Source: Mucilaginibacter sp.
Lineage (GTDB): Bacteria > Bacteroidota > Bacteroidia > Sphingobacteriales > Sphingobacteriaceae
Reading direction: 5' to 3'
DNA length: 64,000 nt
NCBI RefSeq assembly: GCF_025359345.1
Contig: NZ_JANYGQ010000005.1
Coordinates: forward strand, 1-64,000
The position numbers and the translations under genes are program-made. Below the pieces are notes generated by a model. It ran no database searches. It saw only the letters and a list, made by a program, of their open reading frames with translations, and had not been told where the DNA came from. Positions within the stretch are counted from its first letter, which is position 1, and every line of letters starts with the position of its first letter. This document shows positions 58,722 through 64,000 of this stretch, one piece after another.

Positions 58722-60185
58722 TTAAATTTTACTCCAGTTTGTACCTTCTTTACTATCATTTAACTGGAAGCCTATTTGCTGCAAGCCGTTTCGTATTTTG
58801 TCAGACGTTGCATAATCATGACTGGCCTTTGCCTCATTCCTTATCGAAACTACAAGGTTCATCAATTTTGGTAAATCATCGTTAGCGGCTGTTTCATTTT
58901 TTAATCCAAGTACATCAAGTACAAAAGTATTCATCAAATGTTTTAGCTGATCTAAATTTCCAGCATCAATTTTCATTTTGCCGTCGTGCACCGAATTGAT
59001 AATGCGCGATGCTTCAAAAAGTTCGGCAATTAGCACAGGGCTGTTGAAATCATCATTCATTGCAGCATAGCATCTTTCAAGTAGTGGTCGTATCTCAATC
59101 TCGGTGGTTGCCGATGCTTTTAAACCTTCAAGCAGGCCGAAAGCATTCATCATGCGCTTAAAACCCTTTTCCGATGCTTCCATTGCTTCGTTCCCAAAAT
59201 CCAGGGTACTGCGGTAGTGCGCCTGCAGCATAAAGAACCGAACCGTCATGGGGCTATACCCTTTTTTAAGAATATTATTGTTCCCCGAAATCAGTTCATG
59301 CGGTAAAAAGCTGTTACCCAATGATTTGGACATCTTTTGGCCATTTACGGTGAGCATATTTGTGTGCAGCCAGTATTTTGCCGGGTTTTGGCCGCAAGCT
59401 GCAACATTCTGTGCTATTTCGTTGGTATGGTGGGTTGGCGCCAAATCAAGCCCGCCACCATGTATATCAAACTGGTGGCCCAAATATTTACCGCTCATCG
59501 CCGAGCATTCCAAATGCCAGCCCGGGAAACCAACTCCCCATGGCGACGGCCATTTCATAAGGTGCTCGGGTTTAGCTTTTATCCAAAGGGCAAAATCAAG
59601 CTTGCCATGTTTTTCGTCCTGGCCGCCAAGTGTACGGGTGTTTACCAGCAGGTCTTCCAGATTGCGGCCATTTAATATGCCGTAGTCCTGTGTTTTATTA
59701 TATTTTTCAACATCAAAATATATCGAGCCATCAACCTCGTAAGCATATCCATTGGCTAATATCTCCTTCACCATCTCAATTTGCTCAATAATGTGCCCGG
59801 TTGCTGTCGGCTCAATGCTGGGTGGCAAAGTATTAAATATCTGCATTACCTCATGAAAACCTACCGTGTACTTCTGCACAATCTCCATTGGCTCTAACTG
59901 GGCCAGTTTTGCTTTTTTCGATATTTTGTCCTCGCCTTCATCTCCGGCGTCGCCCTCCAGGTGGCCTGCATCGGTAATGTTGCGCACGTAACGCACTTTA
60001 TAGCCCAGTTGGGTAAGGTAACGGAATATAAGGTCGAAAGAAATGTAGGTGCGGGTGTTTCCCATGTGCGCGTCACTGTAAACGGTGGGCCCGCAAACAT
60101 ACATGCCCACATGCGGTGGATTAAGCGGCTCGAATTTCTCTTTTTTACGCGTTAAAGTATTGTAAACAAACAAATTTTGTTCCAT
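58722..60185 (-). CDS. cysS: Cysteine--tRNA ligase
   Basis: A 487-residue class I aminoacyl-tRNA synthetase. The zinc Cys31 and HIGH-like H-M-G-N (residues 40-43) lie in Y-V-C-G-P-T-V-Y-S-D-A-H-M-G-N. K-M-S-K-S near residue 279 is intact, as are G-W-H-L-E-C-S-A-M and D-I-H-G-G-G-L-D-L. Length is normal. Essential for translation. A long GATTAG-type repeat lies upstream. Confidence 0.97.
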   Translation of the reverse strand: MEQNLFVYNTLTRKKEKFEPLNPPHVGMYVCGPTVYSDAHMGNTRTYISFDLIFRYLTQLGYKVRYVRNITDAGHLEGDAGDEGEDKISKKAKLAQLEPMEIVQKYTVGFHEVMQIFNTLPPSIEPTATGHIIEQIEMVKEILANGYAYEVDGSIYFDVEKYNKTQDYGILNGRNLEDLLVNTRTLGGQDEKHGKLDFALWIKAKPEHLMKWPSPWGVGFPGWHLECSAMSGKYLGHQFDIHGGGLDLAPTHHTNEIAQNVAACGQNPAKYWLHTNMLTVNGQKMSKSLGNSFLPHELISGNNNILKKGYSPMTVRFFMLQAHYRSTLDFGNEAMEASEKGFKRMMNAFGLLEGLKASATTEIEIRPLLERCYAAMNDDFNSPVLIAELFEASRIINSVHDGKMKIDAGNLDQLKHLMNTFVLDVLGLKNETAANDDLPKLMNLVVSIRNEAKASHDYATSDKIRNGLQQIGFQLNDSKEGTNWSKI

Positions 60186-60189
60186 GAGG

Positions 60190-60338
60190 GCAAATATAGT
60201 AATTGGAGTTTAGAGAATAGTGATTAGAGATTGGTGATTAGCCGTTAGTTTAGGAAAGTGACAGGAAATTAGCAGTTGAAGAACAGAGGCCGGAGGATTT
60301 TTCCTAATCTCTGATCTCCAACCGCTGATCTCTTTCAC
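60190..60338. repeat. GATTAGAGATTGGTGATTAG repeat element
   Basis: GAGAATAGTGATTAGAGATTGGTGATTAG (60212-60240) faces CTAATCTCTGATCTCCAACCGCTGATCTC (60304-60332). Tandem copies on the left oppose tandem copies on the right. It fills the gap between the 2-oxoglutarate dioxygenase and cysS, and a related word (TTAGAGACTGGAGATTAG) occurs at 27979-27996. Confidence 0.72.
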
Positions 60339-61295
60339 CTACTTCTTCAGTCCAATTTCCCTCAGTCGCTCATCAAGGTATTCGCCGGCAGTAATATTTT
60401 CATACTGTTTAGGATGGTTTTCATCAATACACTGCGGAAGGCAGTTTAAATCCATCCCGGCCTTCGGGTGAAGAAAAAACGGCACCGAATAGCGCGAATT
60501 TTTCATCAGTTCGCGCGGCGGATTTACCACCCTGTGTGTGGTTGATTTCAGCTTATTATTAGTTAAACGCTGCAGCATATCACCCACATTAACTACCAGG
60601 TCCTCGCCATAGGCTTTAACGGGGAACCATTTGTTATCCCGTGTCAGCAGCTCCAATCCGTCGGCGCTGGCGCCGATAAGCAGCGTAATCAGGTTTATAT
60701 CTTCATGCGCACCTGCACGCACCGCGTCATCCGGTAAGGCATCGGGATTAGTTATAGGGAAATAATGCAGCGTACGCAATATTGAGTTGCCATTGTGCAC
60801 CTTATCATCAAAATAGTTCTCGGGCAACCCCAGGTAAACAGATATCGCCCTTAATAAATGCTGACCGGCCCATTCTAATTTTTTATAAACTTCTAAAGTA
60901 GTGTCGTTAAATGATGGCAGTTCCTCAACTACAAGATTGGCCGGGTATTCGTCTTTTACAGGGTCGTTGTCTGTTACAGTCTGGCCAATCTGCCAAAACT
61001 CCTTTAAATCAGGGGCGGTAAACCCTTTGGCTGTTTCTTTTTGCTTACCGGTATAACCACGCTGGCCTGCAAGGCCGGGCACTTCGTACTTCGCTTTTAT
61101 ATCATCGGGTAACGCAAAAAGCGCTTTTACATCCTCATAAAGTTTATCTATCAGCTGCTTATCCATTCCGTGGTTGGTTATGGTTACAAAGCCGGTCTCG
61201 TTAAAAGCCTTGCCAATATCGTCCGAAAATTGCTTACGCTGGGCACCGCTTCCGTTTATATATAAATTTAAATCAAGTCTTGGGATGTTTACCAT
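60339..61295 (-). CDS. 2-oxoglutarate/Fe(II) dioxygenase, isopenicillin-N-synthase-like
   Basis: A 318-residue double-stranded beta-helix enzyme. The N-terminal DIOX_N part (R-L-D-L-N-L-Y, F-N-E-T-G-F-V-T-I-T-N-H-G) is followed by the Fe(II) site H-x-D in A-H-E-D-I-N-L-I-T-L-L and the distal His in S-T-T-H-R-V-V-N. R-Y-S-V-P-F-F-L-H-P is the 2-oxoglutarate-binding RxS block. The substrate is unknown; many such bacterial proteins are annotated only to family level. It stands alone on the minus strand. Confidence 0.9.
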   Translation of the reverse strand: MVNIPRLDLNLYINGSGAQRKQFSDDIGKAFNETGFVTITNHGMDKQLIDKLYEDVKALFALPDDIKAKYEVPGLAGQRGYTGKQKETAKGFTAPDLKEFWQIGQTVTDNDPVKDEYPANLVVEELPSFNDTTLEVYKKLEWAGQHLLRAISVYLGLPENYFDDKVHNGNSILRTLHYFPITNPDALPDDAVRAGAHEDINLITLLIGASADGLELLTRDNKWFPVKAYGEDLVVNVGDMLQRLTNNKLKSTTHRVVNPPRELMKNSRYSVPFFLHPKAGMDLNCLPQCIDENHPKQYENITAGEYLDERLREIGLKK

Positions 61296-61518
61296 TTTGC
61301 ACTGTTTAATTGTTTCGCAAAACTATTTAAATAAAAAATAGTTATAAAGAAAATGTGGAAATAGAGAGCCAGCCATATATCCATCCCTAATCTGACAATT
61401 TTAATAAATACCAATAAAGACGCTTTACCTTTTAGGTTATTGCCTGTCTGAACATTTATACCCTATTTAAAACGTTACGCCGGGCATTTATAAATACCTG
61501 GCAAAAATTATTAAAATC

Positions 61519-63276
61519 ATGAAAAAAATAAACAAGATATGGGGAACCGGCCTATTGGCTTTGCTACTATTTATAGCAGTCCCCAAACATAGCAAGGCAC
61601 AAGGAGATGAGTATATTTCGGACCAGGAATTTTACGACGACCTTGATCCCGACGGCACCTGGGTAAGCGACCCACAGTATGGTAACGTATGGGTGCCAAA
61701 TGTAGATGAAGACTTCAGGCCTTATGCCACACGCGGGCACTGGGTAGTAACAGAATATGGTAACACTTGGGTGTCAGACTATCGCTGGGGATGGGCGACA
61801 TTCCACTACGGCCGCTGGCGTTATGATGATTATTATGGCTGGGAATGGATACCTGGCCACGAGTGGGCACCAGCTTGGGTAAGTTGGAGGCACGGTCGCG
61901 GTTATTATGGTTGGGCCCCGCTGCAACCAGGGATAACTATTAGTATTTCTTTGGGCCGCAATTACCATGTGCCCGATCATTATTGGGTATGTGCACCCGA
62001 AGCTTATATCAACAGGCCTAATATTTCCAACTATTATGTTCCGCCGACCAGGTCAGTGACCATTATACGCAATACAACTATCATTAATAATACATACATT
62101 AATAATAACACCACGTATATTGCCGGCCCCCGTCCGCGTGAGATACAGCGTTACACACACCAGGCGCCGCAGATTTACAAAATCAATAACGACAGGCGGC
62201 CAGGCGCTGTTCGGGTTGAAAACAATATTGTAAACATTTACCGGCCTGCTGTTAACAAAGCACCAAACGCGCGGCCAGCCCGTGTAATTGATGCAAACGC
62301 ATATCGAAGGGAAAACCCTGCCCAGGCAATTGCACGCCGCGACAGGGGCGCGCCTACATATAACCGCGCAAATGCTCAACGGCTTGCCCAGGTTGCAAGG
62401 AACCCGCAACCAGACAATAAGGTTGTACGTGTAAACCCTGCAGTTAACCGCCCGGCCCAGCCTGCCAACAGGCCAAACCCTGCGGTGGAACGCCAGCAAC
62501 AGGCACAGCAAAAACAACAAGAACAGCAGAAAAATCAGCAGCAGCCTCAGCAAAAACAGCAGCAGTTGGAACAAGCTCGTCAGCAGCAGCCTCAGCAAAA
62601 ACAGCAACAGTTGGAACAGGCTCGGCAGCAACAGACCCAGCAGAAACAACAACAGTTGGAACAGGCACGTCAACAGCAAACCCAGGAAAAACAGCAGAAG
62701 TTAGAACAGGCCCGTCAGCAGCAGACTCAGCAGAAACAACAACAGTTGGAACAGGCTCGTCAGCAACAGACCCAGCAAAAACAACAGCAGTTGGAACAGG
62801 CCCGTCAACAGCAGACTCAGCAAAAACAGCAGCAGCTTGAACAGGCCCGTCAACAGCAGACTCAGCAAAAACAACAGCAGTTGGAACAAGCCCGTCAGCA
62901 GCAGACTCAGCAAAAACAGCAGCAGTTGGAGCAGGCACGTCAACAGCAGACCCAGCAAAAGCAGCAGCAGTTGGAACAGGCTCGTCAACAGCAGGCTCAG
63001 CAAAAACAACAGCAGCTGGAGCAGGCGCGTCAACAGCAGGCTCAGCAAAAACAACAGCAACTGGAGCAGGCCCGTCAACAGCAGGCTCAGCAAAAACAAC
63101 AGCAGCTGGAGCAGGCCCGTCAACAGCAGGCTCAGCAAAAACAGGCGCAATTGACTCAGCAAAGACAACAACAAGCTGCGCAAAAACAAGCGCAGCAGGC
63201 GCAACAACGCCAGCAGCAGTTAGAAAAACAACGTCAGCAGCCAAAGCCACGGACAAATCAGCCCCAACACGAATAA
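61519..63276 (+). CDS. DUF6600-type secreted protein with long Gln-rich repeat tail
   Basis: A 585-residue exported protein (signal W-G-T-G-L-L-A-L-L-L-F-I-A-V-P). The N-terminal part has aromatic repeats of the DUF6600 type (W-V-S-D-P-Q-Y-G-N-V-W-V-P, G-H-W-V-V-T-E-Y-G-N-T-W, Y-G-R-W-R-Y-D-D-Y-Y-G-W-E-W). A basic, Asn/Arg/Pro-rich linker follows (residues about 170-325). From residue about 341 a tail of 15-residue units built of K-Q-Q-Q-L-E-Q-A-R repeats 13 times (LEQAR at 62566, then every 45 bp), probably forming a long helix. A terminator hairpin follows. Function unknown; a cell-surface or periplasmic spacer is plausible. Confidence 0.85.
   Translation: MKKINKIWGTGLLALLLFIAVPKHSKAQGDEYISDQEFYDDLDPDGTWVSDPQYGNVWVPNVDEDFRPYATRGHWVVTEYGNTWVSDYRWGWATFHYGRWRYDDYYGWEWIPGHEWAPAWVSWRHGRGYYGWAPLQPGITISISLGRNYHVPDHYWVCAPEAYINRPNISNYYVPPTRSVTIIRNTTIINNTYINNNTTYIAGPRPREIQRYTHQAPQIYKINNDRRPGAVRVENNIVNIYRPAVNKAPNARPARVIDANAYRRENPAQAIARRDRGAPTYNRANAQRLAQVARNPQPDNKVVRVNPAVNRPAQPANRPNPAVERQQQAQQKQQEQQKNQQQPQQKQQQLEQARQQQPQQKQQQLEQARQQQTQQKQQQLEQARQQQTQEKQQKLEQARQQQTQQKQQQLEQARQQQTQQKQQQLEQARQQQTQQKQQQLEQARQQQTQQKQQQLEQARQQQTQQKQQQLEQARQQQTQQKQQQLEQARQQQAQQKQQQLEQARQQQAQQKQQQLEQARQQQAQQKQQQLEQARQQQAQQKQAQLTQQRQQQAAQKQAQQAQQRQQQLEKQRQQPKPRTNQPQHE
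62539..63150 (+). repeat. 45-bp in-frame tandem repeat, about 13 copies
   Basis: The LEQAR codons start at 62566, 62611, 62656 and so on up to 63106, exactly every 45 bp. Units differ mainly at synonymous CAA/CAG positions and at the residue following Q-Q-Q (Pro, Thr or Ala), so the array has diverged and was not just copied. It encodes the Gln-rich tail of the DUF6600-type protein. Confidence 0.9.
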
Positions 63277-63311
63277 CAATTGCCGCTGTTAATTAATTTA
63301 TAATAAAAAAC

Positions 63312-63349
63312 AGCACCTGTAGTTATAATTGAATTACAGGTGCTATTTT
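63312..63349 (+). terminator. Intrinsic terminator after the DUF6600-type gene
   Basis: AGCACCTGTA (63312-63321) pairs with TACAGGTGCT (63335-63344), followed by ATTTTTA. Ten pairs with a 13-nt loop. Confidence 0.8.
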
Positions 63350-63368
63350 TATACCCTAACTAATTTCA

Positions 63369-63833
63369 ATGAACCGGTTTTCTACTTCGCTTTTTAAATA
63401 CGTTACCACAGCACTAACTGTAATCCTGGTTACTGTTGCGGGTATTAAATACTACACCGCTCCCTTTGCTGCTAACAATTCTTCGCACATTGTTTTTATC
63501 GAAAACTCCTGGGATGAAGCACTGAAGCAGGCTGCGGCAAAAAATAAATATATTTTTGTTGATGCATACGCTACCTGGTGCGGCCCCTGCAAAATGCTTA
63601 AAGAGCAAACCTTTACTGATGATAAAGCCGCAGCCTTTTACAACGCCAATTTTATAAATGTAGCCATTGATATGGAAAAAGGCCGCGGGCCCGAGCTTGC
63701 TCAGCAATGGCAGTTAAGGGCCTACCCCACTATGATCATATTCAACCCGAAAGGAAAGCCCGTCTTAGGCACAGTGGGCTTTATAAAAGCAAGCGAACTG
63801 ATAAGGTTTGGCCGCGAGGCATTAAAAAAATAA
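63369..63833 (+). CDS. Membrane-anchored thioredoxin-like protein
   Basis: A 154-residue protein. One N-terminal hydrophobic segment (T-A-L-T-V-I-L-V-T-V-A-G-I) probably anchors it in the membrane with the thioredoxin domain outside. Cys71 and Cys74 in A-T-W-C-G-P-C-K-M-L form the C-G-P-C active site; Pro follows in Y-P-T-M-I-I-F. It reduces or isomerises disulfides in the periplasm or delivers electrons there. Its stop codon overlaps the T-run of a convergent terminator. Confidence 0.93.
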   Translation: MNRFSTSLFKYVTTALTVILVTVAGIKYYTAPFAANNSSHIVFIENSWDEALKQAAAKNKYIFVDAYATWCGPCKMLKEQTFTDDKAAAFYNANFINVAIDMEKGRGPELAQQWQLRAYPTMIIFNPKGKPVLGTVGFIKASELIRFGREALKK

Positions 63834-63858
63834 ACCGGGCACTTGCGGCGCCCGGCTT
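63824..63858 (-). terminator. Intrinsic terminator of the leftward gene at the window end
   Basis: Minus strand AAGCCGGGC-GCCGCAAGT-GCCCGGTTTA followed by TTTTTTT. It overlaps the stop codon of the thioredoxin gene. Confidence 0.7.
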
Positions 63859-63888
63859 AATGATTAGATCAAATAAAATTATTGAGAG

Positions 63889-64000
63889 TTAGTGAACTAT
63901 AAAACTTCCTACTAGTAAGGCAAGTACCTGGCTCATTGATAACGGTTCGTCAAATGCAGCAGTTGCTGTCGCAACTGATGTTGCCCCTCCATTTGCACCT
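63889..64000 (-). CDS. 3' end of a gene cut by the window edge
   Basis: The minus strand is open from base 64000 to a TAA at 63889-63891 and reads G-G-A-T-S-V-A-T-A-T-A-A-F-D-E-P, then S-M-S-Q-V-L-A-L-L-V-G-S-F-I-V-H. Only 36 codons are visible, ending in a hydrophobic stretch. A terminator follows, which supports a real gene. The family cannot be named from this piece. Confidence 0.5.
   Translation of the reverse strand, partial: GANGGATSVATATAAFDEPLSMSQVLALLVGSFIVH

Noticed and set aside
62837..63154. Second plus-strand frame in the same array
   Set aside because: It is another frame of the 45-bp repeat, with an Asn/Ser-rich pattern repeated every 15 codons, and has no start signal.
62053..63256. 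Long open frames on the minus strand opposite the Gln-rich tail (up to 270 codons)
   Set aside because: They come from the lack of stop codons in the 45-bp repeat and its complement. They show low-complexity Leu- or Val/Ala-rich repeats; the plus-strand gene explains the region.
1..64000. tRNA, rRNA, prophage or intact insertion sequence
   Set aside because: No cloverleaf, rRNA motif, integrase or transposase was recognised by reading. The fibre-like gene stands alone, without other phage genes.

Overview
The window is a 64 kb piece of chromosome from a Bacteroidota bacterium, most likely a Sphingobacteriaceae member close to Mucilaginibacter or Pedobacter. The evidence is a type IX secretion (T9SS) sorting domain, TAnnTTTG-type promoter boxes, many secreted glycosidases, DUF2723/GT117, DUF2027-Smr and DUF3857 proteins, a SusCD-poor but hydrolase-rich gene set, and moderate GC. 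No tRNA, rRNA, CRISPR array, prophage or intact insertion sequence was seen.

Layout. 0-7 kb: 3' part of dihydroorotase, a run of small leftward stress/regulatory genes (GyrI-like, SRPBCC, EVE, DoxX, WYL regulator), glycosylasparaginase and CutC. 7-11.6 kb: a surface pair (a T9SS cargo protein and a fibre-like protein) flanked by decayed gene remnants. 11.6-14.5 kb: small genes, including a frameshifted methyltransferase and a ferritin. 14.5-22.8 kb: a leftward carbohydrate/envelope cluster (polysaccharide deacetylase, dual-specificity phosphatase, acyltransferase, GT39-type transferase, GH20 hexosaminidase, GH30-like glycosidase). 23-32 kb: an orphan sensor kinase, a DUF3857 transglutaminase-like membrane protein, an AraC-regulator group with AhpD-like, DUF1348 and PNPOx proteins, an AlkZ-like DNA glycosylase and a Crp/Fnr regulator. 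32-38.7 kb: creatininase-like amidohydrolase, a DUF3472 + GH123_N-like pair, and DUF2027-Smr. 39-43.9 kb: M1 peptidase, YtxH, cold-shock protein, HAD hydrolase, lipoprotein. 43.9-47.8 kb: an orphan double-glycine Cys-rich peptide, then an aspartokinase / diaminopimelate decarboxylase / SDR run. 48-53 kb: GH29 fucosidase and a type III polyketide synthase with an ICMT-like methyltransferase. 53-64 kb: DUF2723 glycosyltransferase, TapB-like protein, CysS, a 2-oxoglutarate dioxygenase, a DUF6600-type protein with a 13-copy 45-bp repeat, and a thioredoxin.

The most unusual property is between the genes. Many intergenic gaps hold a short element made of head-to-head copies of a 10-25 bp word, and the word differs from gap to gap: TCATTGCGAG, AGTTGATTGGGTTG, CCATGGTCTATCGA, AAGTCTTAAG, CACAGAGGA, AATTCGTG, CCGATTTGAAT, CGGAAGTCGGAAGTC, and others. 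Two of these words also sit inside genes: one is an in-frame insertion in lysA, and one builds the N-terminus of the GH20 hexosaminidase. Other candidates for new biology are a predicted two-hairpin small RNA upstream of DUF2027-Smr, the orphan double-glycine peptide, and the type III PKS/methyltransferase pair.

All calls come from reading the sequence and translated proteins; no database search was run. Family names rest on recognised motifs.
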